Origin: Candidatus Microgenomates bacterium
GTDB lineage: Bacteria; Patescibacteria; Microgenomatia; JADHYG01
NCBI GenBank assembly: GCA_016782545.1
Contig: JADHYG010000001.1
Span: 1-64,000, forward strand
Reading direction: 5' to 3'
Length of the DNA: 64,000 nt
The position numbers and the translations under genes are program-made. Positions 49,289 to 58,454 of the stretch are shown here, one piece after another (the first letter of the stretch is position 1; every line of letters starts with the position of its first letter). The notes under the pieces are model-generated. The model did no database searches. It worked only from the letters and a program-made list of their open reading frames with translations, and was not told the DNA's origin.

Positions 49289-49356
49289 GACAAATTTTCA
49301 CCTCCTTTGTACTCAGAAATAATACTACGAGAAGGCTATTTTACCATATTATAGGT

Positions 49357-51333
49357 TTAAATGTCAAGCGTGGCCATTTTGGCGTGGGTTTGGATGAAGC
49401 GCTTTCTTGGGGGAACTTTTTCACCCATTAACATCGTAAAAACCTGATCTGCTTTTTGAGCGTCTTCAACCTCAATTTTTTTCAAAATTCTTTTTTCCGG
49501 ATCCATAGTTGTTTCCCAGAGCTGATTGGGATTCATTTCTCCCAAACCTTTGTATCGTTGAAGAGTAATTTTAGGATTTTTGGAATCTTTTGGTTTAGTT
49601 ATCTGAGCGATCATTTCTTCTTTTTCTTCTTCTGTATAGACATAATAATCCTTTTTATTGGCACTGATTTTATAAAGAGGTGGTTGGGCAATGTATAAAT
49701 AGCCATTATCAATAATTGAAGGTAGATGTCGATAGAAAAAGGTTAAAAGCAAAGTAGCAATGTGTTCACCGTCAACATCAGCATCGGTCATAATAATAAC
49801 GCGATGATATCTGGCTTTTTCTGGATCAATTATTTCTCCGATTCCCATTCCTAGAGCAATAATTAAATCTTTGAGTCCTTCAAATTTGACAATTTTATCA
49901 AGCCTGGCTCGTTCAGTATTTAAAAGCTTTCCCCGTAAAGGCAGAATGGCTTGAAACTTTCTATTTCTTCCTTGTTTGGCTGAACCGCCGGCTGAATCTC
50001 CTTCAACAATAAAAATCTCTGATTTGGCAGGATCGTTTTCCTGACAATCAGCTAATTTTCCGGGCAGACTGCCTCCCTCAAAAGCGCCCTTTCTAATAAT
50101 CGCTTCTTTAGCGGCCTTAGCGGCGAGGCGGGCCTTGGCAGAGAGATAGACTTTTTCCAGAATTCTTCTGGCAATACTGGGTTGTTCTTCAAGAAATACT
50201 TCAAGGCCTTCTTTAACCGCGGTTTGAACAAGAGGAGTAATTTCAGTATTGCCCAATTTAGTTTTAGTTTGGCCTTCGAATTGGAGTTTTTGAGAAGACA
50301 TTTTAATGGCAACAACGGCGGCTAGACCTTCACGAGTATCGTCGCCGGTAATGTCATCGGCTTTATTGCCATTGCCTTTAGCCCGGCTGTTTTTTTTAGC
50401 ATAATCATTAATGGTTCGGGTTAAAGCGGTGCGAAAACCAGTCAGATGAGTGCCGCCCTGCTTGGTATTAATGACATTGACAAAAGATTCAACTGTTTCT
50501 GAAAAGCTGTCGTTGTATTGGATAGCGACTTCAACTTCAACTGAATTAACAATTTTTTTAATCATGATCGGTGGATGAAGCGGGTCTTTATTTTTATTTA
50601 ATTCTTTAACTAAGGAAGTGATACCGCCCTCAAAATAAAAATGACATTCAGAATCAGATCTTTCATCTTGAAGATGAAAATAAAGACCAGGAACAAGATA
50701 GGCTCTGATTTTGACCATTTTTTTTACTTTTTCATAATCAATGTCAATACCTTCTTTGAAAATAGTTTTATCAGGGAGAAAAGTGGTGGTCGTGCCGGAA
50801 ACTGAAGAATCGGGAGAATTATAAACATCGGAGAAATCAGAATGACTTGAGAGTTCTTTTACTTCTCCTTGTGGGTTGCCGCGTTTATATTCTTGGCCAA
50901 AGGTTTTTCCTTCTCTTCTAACTTCGACTTTCAACCAGTCAGAGAGGGCGTTAACCACAGAAGAACCAACGCCGTGAAGACCGCCGGAGACCTTATAAGT
51001 TTCGCCGTCAAATTTAGCACCGGCGTGAAGCTTGGTCATGACAATCTCTAAAGCAGTCTTTTTATATTGAGGAATAATATCAATTGGAATACCTCGGCCG
51101 TCATCAGAGACGGTGACTGATTCGTCTTTATGAAAAGAAATCCAGACGTTTTTGGCAAAACCAGCTAAAGCCTCATCAACAGAATTATCAATAATTTCCC
51201 TGACTAATTCGTGGAGGCCTTCTTTGCCGGTTGAACCAATATACATGGCTGGTCTTTTCCGGACTGGAGTTAAGCCTTCCAAAACAACAATCTGTTTACC
51301 AGTATAATCTTGCTGAGGAGTGTTTTTAGGCAT
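49357..51333 (-). CDS. gyrB: DNA gyrase subunit B
   Basis: The GHKL ATPase motifs are REIIDNSVDEALAGFA and VSDDGRGIPID; the TOPRIM domain has IVEGDSAGGSAKQGR and MTDADVDGEHIATLLLTFFYR; the end is KRYKGLGEMNPNQLWETTMDPEKR. Length 658 fits the short GyrB form. It supplies ATP-driven strand passage with GyrA. Confidence 0.96.
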   Translation of the reverse strand: MPKNTPQQDYTGKQIVVLEGLTPVRKRPAMYIGSTGKEGLHELVREIIDNSVDEALAGFAKNVWISFHKDESVTVSDDGRGIPIDIIPQYKKTALEIVMTKLHAGAKFDGETYKVSGGLHGVGSSVVNALSDWLKVEVRREGKTFGQEYKRGNPQGEVKELSSHSDFSDVYNSPDSSVSGTTTTFLPDKTIFKEGIDIDYEKVKKMVKIRAYLVPGLYFHLQDERSDSECHFYFEGGITSLVKELNKNKDPLHPPIMIKKIVNSVEVEVAIQYNDSFSETVESFVNVINTKQGGTHLTGFRTALTRTINDYAKKNSRAKGNGNKADDITGDDTREGLAAVVAIKMSSQKLQFEGQTKTKLGNTEITPLVQTAVKEGLEVFLEEQPSIARRILEKVYLSAKARLAAKAAKEAIIRKGAFEGGSLPGKLADCQENDPAKSEIFIVEGDSAGGSAKQGRNRKFQAILPLRGKLLNTERARLDKIVKFEGLKDLIIALGMGIGEIIDPEKARYHRVIIMTDADVDGEHIATLLLTFFYRHLPSIIDNGYLYIAQPPLYKISANKKDYYVYTEEEKEEMIAQITKPKDSKNPKITLQRYKGLGEMNPNQLWETTMDPEKRILKKIEVEDAQKADQVFTMLMGEKVPPRKRFIQTHAKMATLDI

Positions 51334-51344
51334 GTTTTATTCTA

Positions 51345-52061
51345 TCATTTTAGTAGGGGTAAATCAAGGAAAAAGTTCTCTAAACAGAGTTTTAAATTAA
51401 CATTTTTTTTAATCATAAATTTAGTTTTTTGAGCTTTTCTTAAGATTTTGGGAAGGTCAGAAATATTAGGGAAATCAGGGATATTATCGATAGACGTGGT
51501 CGCCTGCATTGATGATATTTGATATTGTTTAAAGAGAAGATCTCTTAGTAAGAAAATGAGCTGATCAAGAAAAGTGAGGGCGTTTTCTTGTGTTTTAGAG
51601 AGTGTTTCTGCTTTTTTAATTCTCTCCCCTACTCCAGAATTCAAAAGAGTAATTAAGTAATTAAGTAATTGAGTAATTAAGGGTTTGTTAAGAACTATTT
51701 CAATTTCGGGCTTTAATTTGATGATTTTGCATCTGGAGATGATCGTTGACAGCAAAGAAGTTTCTTGAGGAGCGGTGAGGACAATCAGGGTATTAGCGGG
51801 CGGTTCTTCTAATATTTTTAAAAGGGCGTTTTGAGCTGAATAAGTGAGTTTTTCTGCTTCATGAATAATGGCTTTTTTATATTGACTTGAATGGGGTTTT
51901 CGAGAGGCCCATTTCTCTAAGTCTCTGACTTTATCAATGCCAATTGAATTTTCTCCGTTGACAATGAGAGTGTCAATATCAGTGATGGATAATTTCTCGA
52001 TTTCGTGTGCTTTATTTTCTCTTTTTTCTAAATTACCGCCAACAATGAGTATGCTCTGCAT
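51345..52061 (-). CDS. holB: DNA polymerase III delta-prime subunit-like protein
   Basis: ATG 52061 has an AAAGGA ribosome site and gives MQSILIVGGNLEKRENKA; the GTG 18 bases upstream is less likely. EAEKLTYSAQNALLKILEEPPANTLIVLTAPQETSLLSTIISRCKIIKL is the clamp-loader delta-prime signature (sensor 1 and SRC motif). The Walker A lysine is replaced (VGGNLEKREN), as in delta-prime proteins. Residues ITQLLNYLITLLNS are encoded by TAATTAAG 8-mer repeats (51643-51685). The stop lies close to gyrB, so the two may be co-transcribed. Confidence 0.87.
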   Translation of the reverse strand: MQSILIVGGNLEKRENKAHEIEKLSITDIDTLIVNGENSIGIDKVRDLEKWASRKPHSSQYKKAIIHEAEKLTYSAQNALLKILEEPPANTLIVLTAPQETSLLSTIISRCKIIKLKPEIEIVLNKPLITQLLNYLITLLNSGVGERIKKAETLSKTQENALTFLDQLIFLLRDLLFKQYQISSMQATTSIDNIPDFPNISDLPKILRKAQKTKFMIKKNVNLKLCLENFFLDLPLLK

Positions 52062-52090
52062 GATTGTTGATCCTTTCACGTTTTTACAAT

Positions 52091-52229
52091 CAGAAGTGAG
52101 ATGTGGGAAGTGGGAATTTTTGATATTGATTTCTTGAGTTCTTGAACTTTAGAAGTGAGAAATTTCAAAAAATCAAAAGTTCCCATTTCAATATCAAGAA
52201 TATCACATTTCTCATTTCCCACCTCGGAA
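52091..52229. repeat. About 140-bp GTGAGATGTGAGAAGTGGG repeat, copy 3
   Basis: GAAGTGAGATGTGGGAAGTG at the left, CACATTTCTCATTTCCCACC at the right, and TTCTTGAGTTCTTGAAC in the middle. It lies in the divergent gap between holB and pilB. Confidence 0.75.
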
Positions 52230-52288
52230 AATTATTTTCTATACTTCAGTTGACATTATACCTTAAATAGAGTTAAGATTAAAAGAAT

Positions 52289-53998
52289 ATGAATCAAGCT
52301 TCTGCCCAACATTTAACTGATATTCTTATTAATGACAAAGTCATTACTGATGAATTAGCCTCTCAAGTTAAATTTGAAGCCATTAATAAAGGGATTTCTG
52401 AAGAAGAAATTTTAATTCAGAAATATAAGATTTCTGCCAAAAAAATTCTTCAAGCCAAGGGAAAAATATTAGAAACGCCGTATGTTGATCTTTCTCAAAA
52501 AGGAATTTCCCCGGAAATCTTAAGTTTAATTCCCGAGCCAGTGGCTCGCCGCTACAGCCTTATTCCCTTTGAACTGGATTCAAAAAAAGATGTTTTAAAA
52601 GTGGCCATGGTTGATCCTCTAGATTTTCAGGTGATTGAGTTTTTAGAAAAAAAAGCCGGAAAAAAAATTGAGACTTTTCTTTCTTCTGAAGAGGAAATTA
52701 AAAAAACAATTGACGAACAATACGCCCGATCTTTGGGAAAAGATATCAGCGAGGTTTTAGAAGACACGGCTCATTCTGGAATTAAAACTATTGAGGCGGA
52801 AAAAATTAGCGAGATCATTAAAGAACCGCCGATTGCCAAAATTGTTTCTTATCTTTTAGAATATGCCGTTAAAAGTAGGGCTTCGGATGTACACATTGAG
52901 CCGCAGGAACAAAAAACAAGGGTTCGTTATCGAATTGACGGTATTCTTAGAGAAAAACTAGCTTTGCCTAGAAATGTTCATAGTGCAGTTGCCTCCAGAA
53001 TCAAAATTCTTTCCGATATGAAAATTGATGAAAGACGCATTCCTCAAGATGGAAGATTTAATTTTAAGCTTGGCAGTGATGAAGTTGATCTTCGAATTTC
53101 TACTCTTCCTACCATCTTTGGAGAAAAGATCGTCATGAGGCTTCTTAAAAAAACCGGCGGCATCCCAACTTTGCTGGAGCTGGGTCTTAGGGGCTTGGCC
53201 TTAAAAAATCTGGATGAAGCTATCACCAGGCCTTATGGAATAGTTTTGGTCACTGGACCAACAGGTTCTGGCAAGACCACGACTTTATATTCAGTGCTTT
53301 CTAAGCTTAATTCTGCTAAAGTCAATATTATTACTTTGGAGGACCCGGTTGAATATCAGATGATGGGCGTTAATCAGGTTCAGATTAATGCTAAAGCAGG
53401 ATTGACATTTGCCACTGGTTTAAGAAGTTTTCTTCGTCAGGATCCTGACATTATTCTTGTGGGTGAGATTAGAGATGTTGAAACAACACAATTAGCCATT
53501 AATGCGGCTCTCACAGGCCATTCGGTTTTTTCTACTCTTCATACTAATGATTCTGCTGGAGCTTTGCCTCGTCTTTTAGATATGGGCGCCGAGCCTTTTT
53601 TGGTTGCTTCTTGTCTTCACTGTGTGGTGGGACAAAGAATTTGCCGCCGCATTTGTCCATCATGCAAAGAGTCTTTTCAGCCAACCGAGGAAACAATTTT
53701 GGATATTAAAGAAGTTTTGGGCAGTCTTTTTCCTAAAGACAAAAAAGAGATTAAATTATACAAGGGCAAAGGTTGTGAAGAATGTAATAAAACCGGCTAT
53801 TCTGGTAGAACCGGTATTTTTGAAGTTCTTCCTATTTCAGAAAAAATTGAAAAATTAATTTTGGAAAAAAGCAGCAGCAGCAGCATTCAAAAAACAGCCG
53901 TTGCTGAAGGAATGATTGTGATGAAGCAGGACGGTTATCTCAAGGTTATCGAAGGACTAACAACTATAGAAGAAGTATTAAGAGTAGCGGAGGATTAA
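52289..53998 (+). CDS. pilB: Type IV pilus assembly ATPase PilB
   Basis: An N-terminal GspE_N-type domain (about 30-140) precedes the secretion ATPase core. Walker A is GPTGSGKT (323-330), the Walker B region is DIILVGEIRD, and the His box is HSVFSTLHTND. Two Cys pairs (CRRICPSCK and CEECNK) form the PilB/GspE zinc site. A run of five Ser codons (AGC) lies near the end. Length 569 is normal. It powers pilus extension and heads pilB-pilT-pilC. Confidence 0.96.
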   Translation: MNQASAQHLTDILINDKVITDELASQVKFEAINKGISEEEILIQKYKISAKKILQAKGKILETPYVDLSQKGISPEILSLIPEPVARRYSLIPFELDSKKDVLKVAMVDPLDFQVIEFLEKKAGKKIETFLSSEEEIKKTIDEQYARSLGKDISEVLEDTAHSGIKTIEAEKISEIIKEPPIAKIVSYLLEYAVKSRASDVHIEPQEQKTRVRYRIDGILREKLALPRNVHSAVASRIKILSDMKIDERRIPQDGRFNFKLGSDEVDLRISTLPTIFGEKIVMRLLKKTGGIPTLLELGLRGLALKNLDEAITRPYGIVLVTGPTGSGKTTTLYSVLSKLNSAKVNIITLEDPVEYQMMGVNQVQINAKAGLTFATGLRSFLRQDPDIILVGEIRDVETTQLAINAALTGHSVFSTLHTNDSAGALPRLLDMGAEPFLVASCLHCVVGQRICRRICPSCKESFQPTEETILDIKEVLGSLFPKDKKEIKLYKGKGCEECNKTGYSGRTGIFEVLPISEKIEKLILEKSSSSSIQKTAVAEGMIVMKQDGYLKVIEGLTTIEEVLRVAED

Positions 53999-54002
53999 AA
54001 TT

Positions 54003-55058
54003 ATGAATGAAATTCAAGAACTTTTTAAAGAAACAGCTGATCAAAAGGCTTCTGATTTGCATTTAATGGTGGGAATGCCGCCGGCTTTGCGGGTTGACGG
54101 AGAATTAAAAAAACTTGACAAATTTTCTGTTTTGACACCGGAAAAAGCAGAACAAATGATTTTTAGTCTGTTGTCGGCAGAGCAAAAAGAAGTTTTTTTG
54201 GCTAACAAAGAACTTGATTTTTCTTATTCTTGGGAAAAATCAAGATTTAGAGTTAATATTTATCATCAAAAAGGAACGATGGCGGCTTCTTTTCGATTGA
54301 TTCCTGAAAAAATTAGTAGTCTTCAGGAGCTTAATCTGCCGTCAATTTGTGAGCAGTTTACTTCCCTTCGTCAGGGATTAGTTTTAGTCACCGGACCATC
54401 AGGAATGGGAAAATCAACCACACTGGCCTCGATTATTAATACCATTAATCAAGAAAGAAAGGTTCATATTGTTACTATTGAAGATCCGATTGAATATATT
54501 TATCCGTTTGAAAAATCGATTGTTTCCCAAAGAGAGATTCATTTTGACACCTATTCATGGGAAGTGGCTTTAAGATCTGCGCTTCGGGAAGATCCAGATG
54601 TTGTTCTCATTGGCGAGATGAGAGATTATGAAACGATTGCTTCGGCTTTAACGATTGCAGAAACAGGCCATTTGGTTTTTGCTACTCTTCATACTAATTC
54701 AGCCGCACAAACAATTGATCGGATTGTTGATGTTTTTCCTGCTCATCAGCAATCGCAGGTAAAACTACAGCTTTCTTTTACTTTGGAAGCAGTTTTATGT
54801 CAAAGACTTCTACCTCAAATTAACGGAGGAAGAATTCCTGCTTTTGAAATTTTAATCGGCACTTCGGCAGTAAAGAATACCATTCGCGAAGGAAAGACTC
54901 ACCTTATTGACAACATTATTCAAACTTCTCAAGAGATGGGGATGATGAGTTTAGAAATTTATCTGGCTGATCTAATTAAAAAAGGCAAAATTTCCTATGA
55001 AGTTGCTCAGGCTTTTGCGATCAGACCTCAGGAATTGGCTAGATTAACTAAAAAGTAA
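54003..55058 (+). CDS. pilT: Type IV pilus retraction ATPase PilT
   Basis: Walker A is GPSGMGKST (131-139). The Asp box (VTIEDPIEY), Walker B (DVVLIGEMRDYETI) and His box (GHLVFATLHTNSA) are present. Helix AIRPQELARL at the C-terminus resembles the AIRNLIRE motif of PilT. It lies four bases after pilB. It pulls the pilus back, giving motility or DNA uptake. Confidence 0.95.
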   Translation: MNEIQELFKETADQKASDLHLMVGMPPALRVDGELKKLDKFSVLTPEKAEQMIFSLLSAEQKEVFLANKELDFSYSWEKSRFRVNIYHQKGTMAASFRLIPEKISSLQELNLPSICEQFTSLRQGLVLVTGPSGMGKSTTLASIINTINQERKVHIVTIEDPIEYIYPFEKSIVSQREIHFDTYSWEVALRSALREDPDVVLIGEMRDYETIASALTIAETGHLVFATLHTNSAAQTIDRIVDVFPAHQQSQVKLQLSFTLEAVLCQRLLPQINGGRIPAFEILIGTSAVKNTIREGKTHLIDNIIQTSQEMGMMSLEIYLADLIKKGKISYEVAQAFAIRPQELARLTKK

Positions 55059-55063
55059 TTAAA

Positions 55064-56272
55064 ATGGAAGTTTTTTCCTATAAAGCAAAAGATAAAAGTG
55101 GCGAAACGCAGATTGGTTCGGTTGAAGCCCCTAATGAAAAAAAGGCAGTTTCTCTTCTTAGAAAAAAAGACCTTTTAGTAACTTCTCTGGTTAAAAAAGA
55201 AAAAGGTTTTAATTTCAAAGATGTTTTTGCTAAGTTTAAAAAAGTTTCTTTTTCTGATATTGTTGCTTTTACTCGCCAGCTTTCAACCATGACCAGTGCT
55301 GGTCTTTCTTTACCTGATACTTTGGATATTTTAAAGTCCCAGTTTGATAATCCGGCTTTAGCTAAAATGATCAAAGACATTGGTAGCAGTATTGAATCAG
55401 GCATTTCTCTAAGCGAGGCTTTAAAAAAATACCCCCAGCATTTTTCGCCAATTTATATTTCTTTGGTGCAGGCAGGAGAAGCTTCAGGCAAGATCAATGA
55501 TGTTTTAGAACGGGTTTCTGACAATCTTGAAAAAGAAAGGTCATTTAAGAGTAAATTAAAGGGAGCGATGATTTATCCGACGATTGTTGTTACTGGTATG
55601 GGCGCGGTGGTTTTTATTATGATGAGTTTTGTTATTCCTAAACTGACGGAAATGTATTCTGAATTTGACATTGATTTGCCTTTGCCGACGAAAATTTTAA
55701 TTGGGGTTTCTTCTATTTTTTCTAAATTTTGGTGGTTGATTTTAATTTTTGTTTTTGCTGGTCTTTTTTTGTTTCGTTCTTGGAAAAAAACTGAATTTGG
55801 AAAAAGAGTCTGGGATTCTTTTATGTTGAAACTGCCGGTTTTTGGCAACATTAATAGAAAACTAACTCTGGTTGAGTTTTCACGGACATTGGGGATTTTA
55901 GCGGGCGCCGGCGTGCCTATTTTAGAGTCTTTGAACATTCTTTCTGCTTCTATTGGCAACGCCACTTATACCCAGGCAATTAAAAAAGTAGCTAAAGGGG
56001 TGGAAAGAGGGTTTTCTATTGGCGCCTTAGTGCTGGCTGATCCGATTTTTCCGCCTGTTTTTGGGCAGATGGTGGTTGTCGGCGAAGAAACAGGCAAATT
56101 AGATGAGACTTTAATGAAAATTTCTACCTATTTTGAGCAGGAGGGAGATCAAGCAGTCCAAGGCTTGACAACTGCTTTGGAACCAATTATTATGGTTATA
56201 TTAGGTGTGGGCGTTGGTTTTATTGTGATGTCTATTATTCTGCCGATTTATAATTTAACAGCGCAGTTCTAG
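55064..56272 (+). CDS. pilC: Type IV pilus inner-membrane platform protein PilC
   Basis: Two T2SF/PilC domains are visible: the first about 65-190 (FTRQLSTMTSAGLSLPDTLDIL, then IYISLVQAGEASGKINDVLERVSDNLE) and the second about 270-395 (FSRTLGILAGAGVPILESLNIL, MVVVGEETGKLDETLMKISTYFE). Three membrane helices lie at the expected places. Length 402 is normal. It couples PilB and PilT to the growing pilus. Confidence 0.95.
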   Translation: MEVFSYKAKDKSGETQIGSVEAPNEKKAVSLLRKKDLLVTSLVKKEKGFNFKDVFAKFKKVSFSDIVAFTRQLSTMTSAGLSLPDTLDILKSQFDNPALAKMIKDIGSSIESGISLSEALKKYPQHFSPIYISLVQAGEASGKINDVLERVSDNLEKERSFKSKLKGAMIYPTIVVTGMGAVVFIMMSFVIPKLTEMYSEFDIDLPLPTKILIGVSSIFSKFWWLILIFVFAGLFLFRSWKKTEFGKRVWDSFMLKLPVFGNINRKLTLVEFSRTLGILAGAGVPILESLNILSASIGNATYTQAIKKVAKGVERGFSIGALVLADPIFPPVFGQMVVVGEETGKLDETLMKISTYFEQEGDQAVQGLTTALEPIIMVILGVGVGFIVMSIILPIYNLTAQF

Positions 56273-56308
56273 ACAAAAGAGACAAGGAGACAAGGCAACA
56301 AGGAGACA

Positions 56309-56707
56309 ATGGGAAGACAGAAAAGGAATCAAAAAATACGGGAAGAAGAGAGAGGGTTTAGGAAGTTGAGAGTTTGGCAGGAAGCTCACGAGCTCGTTAA
56401 AATGGTTTATAGAGAAACAAAGAAATTCCCGAAACAAGAATTGTTTTGTTTAACTTCACAACTAAGAAGAGCGGCAATTTCGGTACCGGCAAATGTTGTT
56501 GAGGGATACGCTTATCGATCAGATAAAAAACTTTTACAGCATTTACATATTGCTGATGGCTCATTAGCAGAAGTAGAGTATTATTTAATATTAGCTGAAG
56601 ACTTAGGATTTGTTGGCAAAGAAGATTATTTAGAGTTAGAAGAACAACGTAGAAAAATTGGTGCTTATCTTACAAAATTTATTAAAGCAATAAAGCAACG
56701 AAGTTGA
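56309..56707 (+). CDS. Four-helix-bundle S23 family protein
   Basis: FRKLRVWQEAHELVKMVYRETKKFPKQELFCLTSQLRRAAISVPANVVEGYAY is the signature of the S23 (23S rRNA intervening sequence) family, four helices in about 115 residues. Members form pentamers and often occur in rRNA insertions, but also alone, as here. The first residues (MGRQKRNQK) are encoded by GAGACAAGG-type repeats that fill the gap after pilC. Its function is not known. It interrupts the pilus operon. Confidence 0.9.
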   Translation: MGRQKRNQKIREEERGFRKLRVWQEAHELVKMVYRETKKFPKQELFCLTSQLRRAAISVPANVVEGYAYRSDKKLLQHLHIADGSLAEVEYYLILAEDLGFVGKEDYLELEEQRRKIGAYLTKFIKAIKQRS

Positions 56708-56762
56708 ACATTGTTTCTTTGTTGCATGTTACTTTGTTGCTTTTTTGAGGGGAGGTGAAAAA

Positions 56763-57341
56763 ATGATGAAAAAAATAAAAAAAAGGTTTACCCTGAGCTT
56801 GGCGAAGGGTTTTACCATGATTGAAATGTTGATAGTCATTGCGGTTTTAGGTATTTTGGCAGCCGCTCTTTTAGCCACCATTGACCCATTTGAACAGATG
56901 AAAAAAGCCAGGGATACGACTTTAAGAAACTCGGTGATAGATTATATGGATGCTTTGACCAGATATTATGGAGTAACAGGAGGGATGCCTTTTGGCGTAG
57001 GTGATTGTTCTCTTGGCATAACTGCACAGGATCTTACAGCGGGTGCATCTCAAGCCTGTACAACTCTATTAGTAGAGGCAGGTGAACTTAAGACAGGTTT
57101 TCAAGCGGCTCTTGGCGATAAGACCAATGATATCTTTATGTCTTTAAAGACGGGAGGTGTTGGTGAGAGTGTTGTTCTTTGTTTTGAGCCAGATTCAAAA
57201 TCAATTGCAAACGATCCTAATACGGTTTGCAGTAATATTGGTAGAGGGTGTACTACGACGACGTGTTTTTGGTGTACAGACGTGACTGATTGTGGAGCAG
57301 CACCAGCAGCTACTTCAACTCCACCACCACCAGCATCATAG
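56763..57341 (+). CDS. Type IV pilin-like protein 1
   Basis: GGGGAGGTGA precedes ATG 56763. After a Lys-rich leader, the prepilin cleavage site lies in KGFTMIEMLIVIAVLGILAAALL (Gly-Phe, Glu5). A Cys-containing globular domain follows, with a Pro/Ala-rich tail. The leader residues RFTLSLAKGF come from a CCCTGAG...GAAGGG palindrome in frame (56790-56809). It is cleaved by PilD and is a candidate major or minor pilin. Confidence 0.9.
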   Translation: MMKKIKKRFTLSLAKGFTMIEMLIVIAVLGILAAALLATIDPFEQMKKARDTTLRNSVIDYMDALTRYYGVTGGMPFGVGDCSLGITAQDLTAGASQACTTLLVEAGELKTGFQAALGDKTNDIFMSLKTGGVGESVVLCFEPDSKSIANDPNTVCSNIGRGCTTTTCFWCTDVTDCGAAPAATSTPPPPAS

Positions 57342-57459
57342 AATAATGAGATTGGAGATGGTTTTTTTGCTCCAACCTCAATGGTGGTGAGTTGTAAAGG
57401 ATGTGATGTACTGAATCTGTGACTGGGTTTAAATGTCATCCCTGAACTAAATTTAGGAA

Positions 57460-57620
57460 ACGAGGTCGGACCTATGGAGAGGTCGAACCTCTCGAGAGGT
57501 TCGACCTCTAAGAATATAACGAGGTTGGACCTCGTAACGGGTTGTAACAATCACCTATTCTTAATGATAAAGAACCGAGAATTTTGTTTGAGTTTTTTTC
57601 ATAACGAGGTTGGACCTCGT
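57460..57620. repeat. REP cluster B with a duplicated RAYT 3' end
   Basis: GAGGTYSRACCTC-type palindromes lie at 57462, 57478, 57496, 57521 and 57605. The block 57518-57590 repeats the sequence just after 57602, including the last codons of the RAYT gene: the minus strand of the copy would encode KILGSLSL against KTLGSLTL. This is a second, truncated RAYT tail. Confidence 0.8.
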
Positions 57621-57639
57621 TTTGGGCCATAACAATTGT

Positions 57640-58320
57640 CTATTCCAGTGTTAAAGAACCAAGAGTTTTTTTCGAATCTCCTTTAAAATCTTCTACAAAG
57701 CTTTGGTAGGAAAGGATGTCTTGTAAACTGGTTTTTTGAGCAGTTTTAAAAAATCCTAGAATTTCCTCTGGATGAATCCAGCTTGTTTTTCTTAACCCTA
57801 AATATTCCTGATAGCTTGAATATGAGTATTTCCTCACTGAGGTTGGACCTGTAGAGAGGTTGGACCTATCGATAGGTTGGACCTCTTTAGGATTCAAATG
57901 AATATAGCGAGTGAGATGTAAAAGTTGTGGCTCTGTTTCTATTAAAACTGCTTTATAATTTCCTTCAAAAAGAGGTCCCCTTCTTCTACACTTTTTATTA
58001 AAATAATGGACATAACTATTAGTCAAAGCTTTTATAAATACAGTCATTGCTTCTTTAGTTGATTGTTTAATCATTAAATGAAAATGATTTGGCATTAGAC
58101 AATAAGCATTTAACTGAATTTTATCAAAAAGATTTGTACGAAAAATTGGTGTAATTTTATTGGGATCAAAGGGTGGTTTGGTTAAATAGCGCTTAAGAAA
58201 ATGGAGAAAAACTTTATAATCTCCTTTTTCCATAAAAATATCTCGTTTCTCTACTCCTCGGTTATAAACATGATAAAAGCCGTTTTCAATATAAATTTTA
58301 ACGACATTTTTTACTGGCAT
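57640..58320 (-). CDS. REP-associated tyrosine transposase (RAYT, Y1 HUH family)
   Basis: The start FYHVYNRGVEKRDIFMEKGDY and the HUH motif in LMPNHFHLMI (His79, His81) are typical, with the catalytic Tyr in NSYVHYFNKK (about 103) and RGPLFEGNYKAVLI, RYIHLNP after it. RAYTs nick and mobilise REP hairpins. REP clusters surround this gene (57460-57620, 58341-58404) and three REP units lie inside it (57839-57884), encoding about VQPIDRSNLSTGPTSV at residues 146-161 after IHLNP. It interrupts the pilus locus on the opposite strand. Confidence 0.93.
   Translation of the reverse strand: MPVKNVVKIYIENGFYHVYNRGVEKRDIFMEKGDYKVFLHFLKRYLTKPPFDPNKITPIFRTNLFDKIQLNAYCLMPNHFHLMIKQSTKEAMTVFIKALTNSYVHYFNKKCRRRGPLFEGNYKAVLIETEPQLLHLTRYIHLNPKEVQPIDRSNLSTGPTSVRKYSYSSYQEYLGLRKTSWIHPEEILGFFKTAQKTSLQDILSYQSFVEDFKGDSKKTLGSLTLE
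57839..57884. repeat. REP cluster C, inside the RAYT coding region
   Basis: GAGGTTGGACCT (57839), GAGGTTGGACCT (57855) and TAGGTTGGACCTC (57872) lie within codons 146-161 without breaking the frame. Confidence 0.85.
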
Positions 58321-58340
58321 TGACTTTTATAATACTTAAT

Positions 58341-58404
58341 GAGGTTGGACCTGTCAAGAGGTCCAACCCATGAGGAGGTCCAACCTCTCTAGAGGTTGGA
58401 CCTC
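58341..58404. repeat. REP cluster D, upstream of the RAYT gene
   Basis: GAGGTTGGACCT, GAGGTCCAACCC, AGGTCCAACCTC and GAGGTTGGACCTC in alternating orientation, between the RAYT start and the pilD promoter. Confidence 0.85.
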
Positions 58405-58454
58405 GTTAGACTCGTTAGAAAAGTGGATGTTCTATATGTTATACTGAAAATAAG

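Noticed and set aside
49068..49322. 84-residue plus-strand ORF opposite the small gene at 49091-49288
   Set aside because: The minus-strand frame has a strong AAAGGAGGTG ribosome site and helical, protein-like composition; the plus frame has neither.
57101..57550. 149-residue minus-strand ORF over pilin 1 and REP cluster B
   Set aside because: It is antisense to a clear pilin gene and its sequence derives from REP repeats.
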